This document shows, piece by piece, positions 22,315 to 30,007 of a stretch of DNA of 48,579 bases. The notes below the pieces were generated by a model. That model was given only the letters and a program-made list of their open reading frames with translations. It had not been told where the DNA came from and ran no database searches. The position numbers were made by a program, and so were the translations under genes. Numbering within the stretch: position 1 is the stretch's first letter; every line of letters starts with the position of its first letter. This DNA comes from CAZQKE01 sp964593865 (GTDB lineage Bacteria; Chloroflexota; Anaerolineae; JAAYZQ01), in contig CAZQKE010000124.1 of NCBI GenBank assembly GCA_964593865.1, forward strand, positions 1 through 48,579, given 5' to 3'.

Positions 22315-23787
22315 TTGAAAACACTAACCGACCGAGCGTTGAACCTGGCGCAGGTGCAGGGGGCAACCTACGCCGATATGCGCATTGTGCATCGACGCAC
22401 TCAAGACATCACCGTCAAGAACGGGGTGGTCGAGGGGCTGGCAGAAGATGAGAGCAGAGGGTTCGGCGTGCGCGTTGTCGTCGACGGAGCTTGGGGCTTT
22501 GCCGGCTCCGCCCGCCTGACCCCCGCCGAGGTGGACCGGGTGACGGCCCTGGCCGTGCAGATCGCCAAAGCCTCCGCCCTGTTCAAAACCCGCGATGTCA
22601 ACCTGGGGCCGCCGGTGGCCCACACCGGGACCTATCGCACGCCCGTAGAACGAGACCCCTGGCAGGTCTCGTTGGAGGAAAAGATAGACTTGCTGCTCCG
22701 GGCGACGAAGGAAATGCAAGCCGTGCAGGGCGTGATGGTCGGCACGGCGCGGCTTGCTTTCTGGCAGGAGGACAAGGTCTTTGCCAACAGCGAGGGAGCG
22801 TTCATTGAGCAGACCATCATTGAATCGGGGGGCGGCATTGAGGCCCTGGCCGTGGATCCGGAGAGCGGCGAGGTACAAAAACGCTCTCACCCCAACTCTT
22901 TCGGGCGCGATCAACGGCAGCAGGGGTGGGAAGCCATCTTGGCCATGGACTTGGTAAGACATGCCCCCCGCGTCGGTGAAGAGGCGGTAGCCCTGCTCAC
23001 CGCCGACCCTTGCCCCGGTGGCGTCACCACCTTGATCCTGGGGGCAACCCAATTGGCCTTGCAGATCCACGAATCGTGCGGCCACCCCATTGAGCTGGAC
23101 CGGGTATTCGGCACGGAGGCCAGCTACGCCGGGACCAGTTTCCTCACCCCCGAAAAGTACGGTTCCTTCCGTTACGGCTCCGACATAGTCAACCTGACCG
23201 CCGATGCCACCATTCCCGGTGGCCTGGGGACCTTTGGCTGGGACGATGAAGGGGTTCCCGCCCAGCGCGTGCCCATCGTCCGCAACGGCATCTTTGGCGG
23301 CTACTTGACCTCGCGGGAAACGGCGCAGCAGCTCCGCGAGATCGTGGGCGAGGCTGCACCGGAGACTTCCGGCGGGGCCATGCGGGCCGACGGTTGGAAC
23401 CGCATCCCCTTGATCCGTATGACCAACGTCAGCCTGGAGCCGGGCGAGTGGGAGTTTGAGGACCTCATTGCCGATACCGACGAAGGAATCTATATGGAGA
23501 TGAACAGAAGCTGGAGCATTGACGACAAGCGGCTCAATTTCCAGTTCGGTACCGAGATCGCTTATGAGATCAAAAACGGCAAACTGGGCCGTATGTTCAA
23601 AAACGCCACCTACACCGGCATCACCCCCCGGTTTTGGAGAAGCTGCGACGCCATCTGCAACGAAAAATATTGGCAGGTGTGGGGCACGCCCAACTGCGGC
23701 AAGGGGCAACCGCCCCAGACGGCCCATACCGGCCATGGCGCAGCCCCGGCCCGCTTCCGCAATGTGCAGGTAGGCGTAGTAAAATAG
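22315..23787 (+). CDS. tldD: TldD-type metalloprotease
   Basis: 490 aa, the usual length. TldD pairs with TldE (PmbA) to form a zinc protease that degrades unfolded peptides and, in some bacteria, trims modified peptides. The zinc motif HExxxH is His252-Glu253-Ser-Cys-Gly-His257, and the C-terminal Cys461 (NCGKG) is the expected third ligand. The FGWDDEGVPAQ and YLTSRETA segments also fit the family. The start is a TTG with AAGGAGGG 8 nt upstream. TldE lies downstream after a 293-nt gap containing repeats. Confidence 0.93.
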   Translation: MKTLTDRALNLAQVQGATYADMRIVHRRTQDITVKNGVVEGLAEDESRGFGVRVVVDGAWGFAGSARLTPAEVDRVTALAVQIAKASALFKTRDVNLGPPVAHTGTYRTPVERDPWQVSLEEKIDLLLRATKEMQAVQGVMVGTARLAFWQEDKVFANSEGAFIEQTIIESGGGIEALAVDPESGEVQKRSHPNSFGRDQRQQGWEAILAMDLVRHAPRVGEEAVALLTADPCPGGVTTLILGATQLALQIHESCGHPIELDRVFGTEASYAGTSFLTPEKYGSFRYGSDIVNLTADATIPGGLGTFGWDDEGVPAQRVPIVRNGIFGGYLTSRETAQQLREIVGEAAPETSGGAMRADGWNRIPLIRMTNVSLEPGEWEFEDLIADTDEGIYMEMNRSWSIDDKRLNFQFGTEIAYEIKNGKLGRMFKNATYTGITPRFWRSCDAICNEKYWQVWGTPNCGKGQPPQTAHTGHGAAPARFRNVQVGVVK

Positions 23788-23828
23788 CGGCGAGAGGCCT
23801 TGTGAACGAGTTTGTAACATGCCCACCG

Positions 23829-23851
23829 ATCCCCGGCCCACCGCCGGGGAT
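23829..23851. repeat. dispersed palindromic repeat, copy 2
   Basis: ATCCCCGGC-CCACC-GCCGGGGAT is a perfect 9-bp hairpin that opens a second copy (to about 23882) of the repeat seen at 21896-21969. A GTGGACGGCCCGC element follows at 23938-23950. The two sit in the tldD-tldE gap. Confidence 0.75.
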
Positions 23852-24080
23852 GAAAATCTCGGTTGCTCGCGCCGGATCGCCGTCCGCGAATGCCCCGTGA
23901 ATGCACGAATGAGGCCGCGAGGATCCGCGCCCGATTCGTGGACGGCCCGCGATTTTCACGGTTTGTGGACCGCGCTACACGTCTCCTCAGCCGCGGGCGG
24001 TGGGAGGAGTCGGCCCGCCACCGGGCGACCTCCGGCGTGAGATAGAACGGGATGGCATCCCTCTTGATGAAAGGAAAGCC

Positions 24081-25424
24081 ATGCTAGGAGAAAAACGAAT
24101 CCAAAAGATCGCCGATCACATTCTGGCCCGCTCCACCGCCGACCAAACCGAGGTGGTGGTTTTGGCCAACGACAGCGCTCTGACCCGTTTTGCCAATTCA
24201 ACCATCCACCAAAACGTGGCCGAGACCGATGCCGAGGTGCGCATCCGCGTCGTGCTCGGCAACAAGATCGGGGTGGCGACGACCAACAACTTGGAGGACG
24301 AAGCCCTGGCCCGGACGCTGGAAACGGCCCTGACCATTGCCCGCCTTCAGCCGGAAAACCCCGATTTCCATTCGCTGCCCGGCCCTCAGCCGATCCCGGA
24401 GGTTTCGGCCTTTAGCAGGGCAACGGCGGATTGCACGCCGGAACAACGGGCCAAAGGCGCGGGGACCATCTGCCTGCTGGCCCGTGAAGCAGGAGTTGTC
24501 GCTTCCGGCGCGTTGACCACGGCCATCTTGGAGTTCGCCGTTGTCAACTCGCTGGGTGTGCGGGCCTACCACGCCACGACCTACGCCGACATCAACACCG
24601 TTATCATGAGCGATACCGGCGCGGGATACGCCTCCGCTCTGGCCCTGGATGTGAACGACTTGGACTTTGAGGCGTTGGGCCGGGAAGCGGTGGATCGCTG
24701 CCTGCGCGGCCAGAACCCCCGACCCCTGGAGCCGGGCGAATACACCGTCATCCTGGAACCTTATGCCGTCCAGGACCTGGTGCGGATGATGTCCTGGACC
24801 GGCTTCGGGGCGGTGGCCTTTCAGGAGGGCCGCAGCTTCTTGTGCGGCAAGCTAGGGCAGCAGATCATGGACCCACGCATCTCCATTTGGGATGATGGGC
24901 TGGATCCGGCGGGGATCCCCATGCCCTTTGATTTTGAGGGTGTACCCAAACAGCGGGTAGACTTTATTGAAAAAGGCGTAGCGCGGGGTGTCGTCTATGA
25001 CTCCTACCGGGCGGGCAAGGAAGGCAAGGCGTCCACCGGTCACGCCCTGCCCGCACCCAACCCCCTGGGGCCGTTCCCGCTGAACATCTTTTTCGCTCCC
25101 GGCGAATCCACCGTGGAGGAGATGATCGCCGAAACCGAACGGGGCATCTATGTCACGCGCTTTTGGTACACCCGGCCTGTGGAACCCAAGCAGGTGATCA
25201 TTACCGGCATGACCCGCGATGGGACCTTTCTTGTCGAGAAAGGAGAGATCGCCTATCCGATCAAGAATCTGCGCTTCACCCAAAGCTACGTCCAAGCCCT
25301 CAACTATGTAGTCGCCGTTGGCCGGGAGCCGCGTCTGTTGATCGGCCTGGGCGCCCTGGGCCGCGAAAGCGTGCCGGCCCTCAAATTGGAGCGATTCACC
25401 TTTACAGGCGCAACCGAGTTCTAG
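24081..25424 (+). CDS. tldE: TldE/PmbA-type metalloprotease partner subunit
   Basis: 447 aa, consistent with PmbA/TldE. It is the non-zinc partner: no HExxxH motif is found, while the modulator-of-gyrase fold features remain (LEPGEYTVILEPYAVQDLV, RVDFIEKGVARGVVYDSYRA, GIYVTRFWYTRPVEPKQ). TldD and TldE act as a heterodimer. The ATG at 24081 has AAAGGAA 5 nt upstream; the frame is open to 24000 through repeat sequence. It is 25 nt upstream of the DUF3524 glycosyltransferase gene. Confidence 0.92.
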   Translation: MLGEKRIQKIADHILARSTADQTEVVVLANDSALTRFANSTIHQNVAETDAEVRIRVVLGNKIGVATTNNLEDEALARTLETALTIARLQPENPDFHSLPGPQPIPEVSAFSRATADCTPEQRAKGAGTICLLAREAGVVASGALTTAILEFAVVNSLGVRAYHATTYADINTVIMSDTGAGYASALALDVNDLDFEALGREAVDRCLRGQNPRPLEPGEYTVILEPYAVQDLVRMMSWTGFGAVAFQEGRSFLCGKLGQQIMDPRISIWDDGLDPAGIPMPFDFEGVPKQRVDFIEKGVARGVVYDSYRAGKEGKASTGHALPAPNPLGPFPLNIFFAPGESTVEEMIAETERGIYVTRFWYTRPVEPKQVIITGMTRDGTFLVEKGEIAYPIKNLRFTQSYVQALNYVVAVGREPRLLIGLGALGRESVPALKLERFTFTGATEF

Positions 25425-25449
25425 GAACCGGTGCGATCCCTGCTGGGCG

Positions 25450-26589
25450 ATGAATGTCTGGCTCGTTGAACCCTATCACACCGGCTCTCACAAGGCTTGG
25501 GCCGAAGGTTACCGGGCGCACAGCCGTCATCGTGTTCGGCTGTTGACCCTGCCGGGCCGCTTTTGGAAGTGGCGTATGCAGGGCGGAGCCGTCACCCTGG
25601 CCCGCATGGCCCGGGAGATTGCAGAGACGCCCGACCTGATCCTGGCTTCCGACATGCTCAACCTGCCCGTCTTTTTGGCCCTGGCCGGTCGCCGCCTGGC
25701 CCATCTCCCCATCGTCTTTTACTTTCACGAGAACCAGCTGACCTATCCCTTGCAACCGGGTGAAAAGCGCGATCTGCACTATGGCTTTATCAATTTCGTC
25801 AGCGCACTGCGGGCCGATCTGGTTCTTTTCAACTCGGCCTACCACCGGGATGCTTGGTTTGCGGAATTGCCCCGCCTGCTCAAACATTTTCCCGATTACA
25901 ATGAGCTGTGGGCCGTGGACCTCCTCCGCCGCAAATCGCAGGTCTTGCCCTTGGGGCTGGACCTGCGTCGCCTGGATGCCTTTCGCCCGCCGCAGCTCAA
26001 ACCGACGACGCGCCCCTTGCTCCTTTGGAATCATCGCTGGGAGTACGACAAGGACCCGGAAACCTTTTTCCGAGCTGTGTATGCCCTGGCCGAGGAAGGG
26101 GTGGAGTTCGGCCTCATCATCCTGGGGGAGAGTTTCCGCAATCGCCCCGAAGAATTCCTGACGGCCCGCGAACGTCTGGCGGACCGTATCGTCCACTTTG
26201 GCTACGCGCCGGATCTGGAGACCTATGCCCGGTTGTTGTGGCAGGCCGACATCGTGGTCAGCACCGCCCGCCACGAGTTTTTCGGTGCGGCGGTGGTGGA
26301 GGCTTGCTATTGCAAGTGCCTGCCGGTGTTGCCGCGGCGGTTGTCCTACCCGGAGCTGCTCCCTGCTGCCTGCCATGAGACCTGTCTTTACGACGATTTT
26401 CAGGGGTTGTTGGCCCTTCTGCGCCGGGCCGTCGCCCGCCGGAACGGGGGATGCGGCCCGGCCCTGCGGGAACGGATGGCCCGCTTTGACTGGGCGCACA
26501 TGGCGCCCCGTTATGACGCTCTGTTGGAACAAACCAAGCCGTCGGAGAATCGCCGATTCGCCGAGACACCGGGAGCGAGCAAGGCGTGA
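25450..26589 (+). CDS. DUF3524 glycosyltransferase, tRNA-queuosine mannosyltransferase (QTMAN/GTDC1) homologue
   Basis: 379 aa. The N-terminal MNVWLVEPYHTGSHKAWAEG, FYFHENQLTYP (about 94-104) and WNHRWEYDKDPETFF (about 195-209) are hallmarks of the DUF3524 family. Its animal member GTDC1/QTMAN mannosylates queuosine in the anticodon of tRNA-Asp. A GT4-type C-terminal half contains STARHEFFGAAVVEACYC, where the nucleotide-sugar-binding Glu is expected. No queuosine biosynthesis genes are in the window, so the tRNA role is inferred by homology. The last 20 or so residues (after ALLEQTK) look like an unconserved tail. Confidence 0.85.
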   Translation: MNVWLVEPYHTGSHKAWAEGYRAHSRHRVRLLTLPGRFWKWRMQGGAVTLARMAREIAETPDLILASDMLNLPVFLALAGRRLAHLPIVFYFHENQLTYPLQPGEKRDLHYGFINFVSALRADLVLFNSAYHRDAWFAELPRLLKHFPDYNELWAVDLLRRKSQVLPLGLDLRRLDAFRPPQLKPTTRPLLLWNHRWEYDKDPETFFRAVYALAEEGVEFGLIILGESFRNRPEEFLTARERLADRIVHFGYAPDLETYARLLWQADIVVSTARHEFFGAAVVEACYCKCLPVLPRRLSYPELLPAACHETCLYDDFQGLLALLRRAVARRNGGCGPALRERMARFDWAHMAPRYDALLEQTKPSENRRFAETPGASKA

Positions 26590-26624
26590 GGCATGTCGCC
26601 TTCCGGCCTGCCCGGCGGTTGTTC

Positions 26625-26672
26625 TGCAGATGCCCTTGGCCCGCCGGAGCAAACAGGGCAAGGGCATCTGCA
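26625..26672. repeat. 14-bp perfect stem hairpin after the DUF3524 gene
   Basis: TGCAGATGCCCTTG (26625-26638) and CAAGGGCATCTGCA (26659-26672) flank a 20-nt loop, 36 nt after the stop. No T run follows; it may be a REP-like or mRNA-stabilising element. Confidence 0.75.
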
Positions 26673-26804
26673 AAATTCCGTACTGCGGAGGTAGGGTTCG
26701 CCGAGGAACGGTTGGTCGCACCCCGTTTCCCCGCCCTCGGCGTCTCGGAACCGGCAATGGGAACGAAAAATGCACTTGTGCCCTGCCGGAGTGAAAGTAG
26801 CGGC

Positions 26805-26833
26805 TTGGAAATCTCACCCGGAAATGCTATAAT
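26805..26833 (+). promoter_or_regulatory. promoter of the NarL-type regulator operon
   Basis: TTGGAA (26805-26810), 17 nt, perfect TATAAT (26828-26833). The leader would be about 250 nt long and highly structured. Confidence 0.65.
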
Positions 26834-27018
26834 GCTCCCTTGAGAATGCCGGGCCGTCCGCAAATTGAGCGCGGATGTGCGAATGTGCCCGGCCCGGTTG
26901 AAGATCGCCGTTGAAACCGCACCTTGCAGGCCGTTGGCCGCAAGTCAATAGGCGGCTTGAGTCACTCGTACAGATTCCCGTTTGCGTAACGAAGGAAGGG
27001 ATTGTCCCAAAGATAGCG

Positions 27019-27067
27019 GCGCCGGATCGTAGTCCGGCGCAAGGGGGCGCAGGTTGCAGCCTGCGCC
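27019..27067. repeat. twin 8-bp hairpins before the NarL-type start codon
   Basis: GCGCCGGA/TCCGGCGC (27019-27026, 27033-27040) and GGCGCAGG/CCTGCGCC (27046-27053, 27060-27067) are both perfect, each with a 6-nt loop. The second ends 6 nt before the GGAGG ribosome site, close enough to affect initiation. Confidence 0.7.
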
Positions 27068-27087
27068 GAGCGGGGAGGAAGGGACCG

Positions 27088-27717
27088 TTGATTCGGGTGT
27101 TGATTGCCGACGATCATACCGTCTTACGCCACGGGCTGCGCATGATTCTGGAGGGAGCGGAGGGTATTGTCGTCGTAGGCGAAGCCGCCGACGGCGCAGA
27201 AGCGGTCGCCCAAGCCCGGTCGCTCCAGCCGGATGTGGTGCTGATGGATGTCAACATGCCGGCGTTAGACGGAATCGAGGCCACAAAGCGCATCCGCGCC
27301 GCCTTGCCCCAGGTTCGCGTACTGATGCTCACCATCTCGGATAAGGACCGAGACCTGCTGGCCGCGCTGCGTGCCGGGGCGCGGGGGTATCTACTCAAAA
27401 GCGCAGAGTCCGGGGAAGTGGTGGAGGCGATCCGGCACGTAGCCGCCGGGGAAGCCATCTTGCCGCCGGCCCTGGCCGCCCGTGTCCTGGATGAGCTAAC
27501 CATGCCCGCTCCCTCTACCCCTTCTCTCACCGACCGCGAACAGGAGGTCTTGGGCCTGATCGCCCAGGGTTTGGCCAACAAGGAGATCGCCGCGCGGTTG
27601 CACATTTCCGAAAATACGGTCAAAACTCACGTGCGCCACATCTTGGAAAAGTTGGGGCTGCGCAGCCGGGCCGAGGCGGCGGCCTATGCGGTGCGAGAGG
27701 GATTGGTCCCCCGCTGA
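27088..27717 (+). CDS. NarL/FixJ-family response regulator
   Basis: 209 aa from a TTG start with GGAGGAAGGG upstream; this matches the family length of about 210, and the frame upstream to 26911 is repeat sequence. The receiver domain (1-120) has Asp8/Asp9, phospho-acceptor Asp54 and Lys104. The LuxR-type helix-turn-helix (about 145-205) reads LTDREQEVLGLIAQGLANKE at its start and NTVKTHVRHILEKLGLRSR in the recognition part. It is a phosphorylation-dependent DNA-binding regulator. No kinase gene is adjacent. It precedes the WecA-type transferase by 17 nt and probably shares its transcript. Confidence 0.93.
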   Translation: MIRVLIADDHTVLRHGLRMILEGAEGIVVVGEAADGAEAVAQARSLQPDVVLMDVNMPALDGIEATKRIRAALPQVRVLMLTISDKDRDLLAALRAGARGYLLKSAESGEVVEAIRHVAAGEAILPPALAARVLDELTMPAPSTPSLTDREQEVLGLIAQGLANKEIAARLHISENTVKTHVRHILEKLGLRSRAEAAAYAVREGLVPR

Positions 27718-27734
27718 CCGCCGGATTGTGACCG

Positions 27735-28787
27735 ATGAAACCGTTTGTTTGGTGGCCCTTTGCCCTGGTCCTGACCGTCGGTCTGATCGTCGCTTTGATC
27801 GCTACGCCCCTGGCCGCCGCTTGGGGCCGTTGGCGGGGCATCGTGGACCGGCCCGGCCCACGCCGTCGGCACAAGGGGGCCATCCCCCGCACCGGCGGGC
27901 TGGCCCTCTTTGTCGCCTTTGTGACGGCAGCCCTGCTGGCCCAATGGCTGCCCGTGCCGCGCCAGGACCCCAAAGAGCTGGTGCGGCTGGTGGGCATCCT
28001 GCTGGGTATGACCTGGCTCCTCGCCATCGGCTATCTGGACGACCGCTTTGAGCTGCGGCCCGGTCCCCAGTACTTGGCCCAGATCGTTGCTGCCCTTATT
28101 GCCATCCTCTTTTTGGTGTTCATTGAGCGGGTGATGAACCCCTTCACCAATCGGCTGACGGTCTTTCCTTACTGGTTCACCGTCGCCTTTACGTTGGTCT
28201 GGATCGTGGGCATGATCAACACCGTCAATTTTTTGGATGGGCTGGACGGTCTGGCGGATAGCGTGGGGGCCATCGTCAGCGCGTTTTTGGCCCTCCATAT
28301 GCTGCGCGAAGGGCAATACAGTGTGGCCCTCCTCCCCCTGGCCCTGCTGGGGGCAACCCTCGGTTTCCTGCCCTTCAACTTTGCCCCGGCCCGTATCTTT
28401 CTCGGCTCCGGCGCGTGGCTGCTGGGCTATGCCATCGCCACCCTGGGCATCGCCGCCGGGGCCAAGCTGGCCCTCCTTCTCCTGGTGCTGGCCGTTCCCA
28501 TTGTGGATGTGGCCTGGCTGATGATCAGCCGCCTGCGGGCCGGGCAATCCATCGGCCAGGCGGACCGCCGTCATCTCCACTACCGCCTGCTGGACCTGGG
28601 CCTCAGTCAGCGGCAAGTCGTGCTCCTATACGATGCCCTCTGCCTGGGCCTGGGGGTCGCCGCCTTGCTCATCCGTTCCCGGCTCTTCAAGCTGGCGACG
28701 CTGGTGGGGCTGGGGGTGGGCGTGATCCTCATTTTAGCCCGGTTGGCCCGGCGGGAGACAACAGCGAATGAGGAAAGAAACGAATGA
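27735..28787 (+). CDS. undecaprenyl-phosphate sugar-1-phosphate transferase, WecA/TagO/MraY family
   Basis: 350-aa integral membrane enzyme with about ten helices. It transfers a sugar-1-phosphate from a UDP-sugar to polyprenyl phosphate, the first step of a surface glycan or teichoic-acid-like polymer. Signatures are Asp102-Asp103 (YLDDRFELRPGPQ), NTVNFLDGLDGLADS (162-176) and the basic ADRRHLHYRL loop (276-285). The UDP-GlcNAc-type WecA/TagO branch is more likely than MraY because no cell-division genes surround it. The last eight or so codons and the stop lie in the first unit of a 28-bp tandem repeat, so the C-terminal tail (TTANEERNE) is repeat-derived. Confidence 0.9.
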   Translation: MKPFVWWPFALVLTVGLIVALIATPLAAAWGRWRGIVDRPGPRRRHKGAIPRTGGLALFVAFVTAALLAQWLPVPRQDPKELVRLVGILLGMTWLLAIGYLDDRFELRPGPQYLAQIVAALIAILFLVFIERVMNPFTNRLTVFPYWFTVAFTLVWIVGMINTVNFLDGLDGLADSVGAIVSAFLALHMLREGQYSVALLPLALLGATLGFLPFNFAPARIFLGSGAWLLGYAIATLGIAAGAKLALLLLVLAVPIVDVAWLMISRLRAGQSIGQADRRHLHYRLLDLGLSQRQVVLLYDALCLGLGVAALLIRSRLFKLATLVGLGVGVILILARLARRETTANEERNE

Positions 28788-28898
28788 AACAGCGAATGAG
28801 GAAAGGAACGAATGAAGCGGCGAATGAGGAAAGAAACGAATGAAGCGGCGAATGAGGAAGGGAGCGAATGAACAGCGAATGAAGAAAAAAACGAATAG
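28760..28898. repeat. 28-bp tandem repeat over the WecA-type stop codon
   Basis: Four units of exactly 28 bp (28760-28787, 28788-28815, 28816-28843, 28844-28871) and a fifth degenerate 27-bp unit. The core is GCGAATGAGGAAAG plus AACGAATGA. Each unit consists of two related 14-bp halves around GAATGA. Purine-rich degenerate copies continue to about 28935. Unit 1 supplies the end and stop codon of the upstream gene. Confidence 0.9.
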
Positions 28899-29137
28899 AT
28901 GGGGAAAGGGGTGAATGGGGAAGAAAGCGGTGAACGGTCGGCTCTGCGCTGTTCCTTGACCGGATGCCCATTTCCGGGTACAATCCCCGATGCAGGTTCC
29001 ATGCGGACGCAGCCTGTAGCAATCTTCCGGCTTGCGCGAGTTGAAGGCTTGCGCCATTTTGCCCTCATTCCCCTGCCCACGGTCCGCCGCAGGTGGTCGG
29101 GCGGGAGGAGAAGGGGCTGTTTCCGAGGGATGAAGCG
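28788..29137. other. gap of tandem repeat and short unexplained sequence
   Basis: The first 150 nt are the purine-rich tandem repeat and its decaying copies. Nothing recognisable was seen from 28940 to 29137 apart from the GAGGG ribosome site near the next start. Confidence 0.6.
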
Positions 29138-29977
29138 GTGACCGACTCAAACCCAACCGAACTGATCCAACGGGGCCGGGCGGCGGCCCGCGTGGGCCGC
29201 CTTGACGAGGCCCGCCAATTCCTGCGCCACGCCGTGGAGCTGGACCCGGACAATGTGGACGGCTGGCTGGCCCTGGCCGGGGTGGTGGACGACCCGGAGG
29301 ACAAGATCGCTTGCTTTGAGCGCGTCCTGGCCCTGGACCCGGACAACACCCAGGCCCGGATGAGCTTGGAGATGTTGCAACCGACACAAGGGGCCGAACA
29401 ACTTTCCCCCGCCGATGAGCTGGAGGCCGTTATCGCCGAAGCATCACGCAAATTGGAGGAGGCCGTCGGCCCACCGCCGCCCGACGAGGTCCCGCCCGAC
29501 GACGCCGAGGTGCTCTACTGCGCCAACCACCCCACCGTGGAGACCATGTTGCGCTGCAACCGCTGCGGCAAGCCGATCTGCACCCGCTGTGCCGTCCAAA
29601 CGCCGGTGGGCTATCGCTGCCAAGAATGCGTGAACCGGCAACAGGCGGTCTTTTACACCGGCGGGCTACCGGATTACGCCATCGGCGGAGTTATCGCCCT
29701 GGTCTTGGGCGGCCTGGCCGCCTACCTGATGGTCCTGCTCCATTCCTGGTTCATCGCCCTCATCCTGGGGCCGACCCTGGGCGTGGGCATTGCCGAGGCG
29801 GTGCGCCTGGCCGTGCGCCGTCGCCGCAGCCGCTACCTGTGGGCCGTCGTCGCCGGGGGCTTTGTCATCGGCGCGTTACCGGCCCTGCTCATCGGCCTCT
29901 ATTCCCTGTGGGCTTTGATCTCCCTGGGCATCTTTTTGTTCCTGGCCGTCGGCGCGGCTGCGGCCCGTCTGCGCTGA
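29138..29977 (+). CDS. TPR/B-box zinc-finger membrane protein of unknown function
   Basis: 279 aa from a GTG start. Residues about 5-75 hold one or two TPR-like helical repeats (AAARVGRLDEARQFLRHAVE, LALDPDN). A B-box-like zinc finger covers about 126-166, with Cys128-x2-His131, Cys140-x2-Cys143, Cys148-x2-Cys151 and Cys161-x2-Cys164 as ligands, enough for two zinc ions. Four hydrophobic segments (about 180-205, 205-222, 236-256, 256-276) follow. This arrangement is found in uncharacterised bacterial proteins, sometimes with rhomboid proteases; here no protease motif is visible. A GTG at 29093 is in frame but less likely. recN starts 30 nt downstream. Confidence 0.8.
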   Translation: MTDSNPTELIQRGRAAARVGRLDEARQFLRHAVELDPDNVDGWLALAGVVDDPEDKIACFERVLALDPDNTQARMSLEMLQPTQGAEQLSPADELEAVIAEASRKLEEAVGPPPPDEVPPDDAEVLYCANHPTVETMLRCNRCGKPICTRCAVQTPVGYRCQECVNRQQAVFYTGGLPDYAIGGVIALVLGGLAAYLMVLLHSWFIALILGPTLGVGIAEAVRLAVRRRRSRYLWAVVAGGFVIGALPALLIGLYSLWALISLGIFLFLAVGAAAARLR

Positions 29978-30007
29978 AGAAATGGTTTCCAATCTGCCGA
30001 TTTCAAA

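Larger units (their letters stand above)
26590..27087. other. long intergenic region and NarL-gene leader
   Basis: About 500 nt without a supported gene. It contains a 14-bp-stem hairpin (26625-26672), a segment related to the 21896 repeat (26672-26695), a promoter (26805-26833), a GGGCCGTCCGC element, a diverged GGCGGCTTGAGTC segment like the 4450 repeat, and two consecutive 8-bp hairpins (27019-27040 and 27046-27067) just before the ribosome binding site. An in-frame ATG at 26911 lies in this repeat sequence and is rejected as a start. Confidence 0.75.

Noticed and set aside
22324..23841. Long open frame opposite tldD
   Set aside because: High GC codon use on the real strand leaves the antisense open; the translation shows no domain or ribosome site, while tldD has zinc motif and family length. 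The same applies to long antisense frames across recN, malQ, the GT39-like gene and the aminomutase.
23788..24080. Small peptide gene between tldD and tldE that could be a TldD/E substrate
   Set aside because: Short open frames there overlap dispersed repeats, lack ribosome sites and have no leader-core pattern.
26911..27087. N-terminal 59-residue extension of the NarL-type regulator
   Set aside because: The extension is encoded by hairpin repeats, and a TTG with a good ribosome site sits exactly at the receiver-domain start.
28760..28898. CRISPR-like regular direct repeats
   Set aside because: Units are directly adjacent with no unique spacers, and no cas gene is present; it is a tandem minisatellite.
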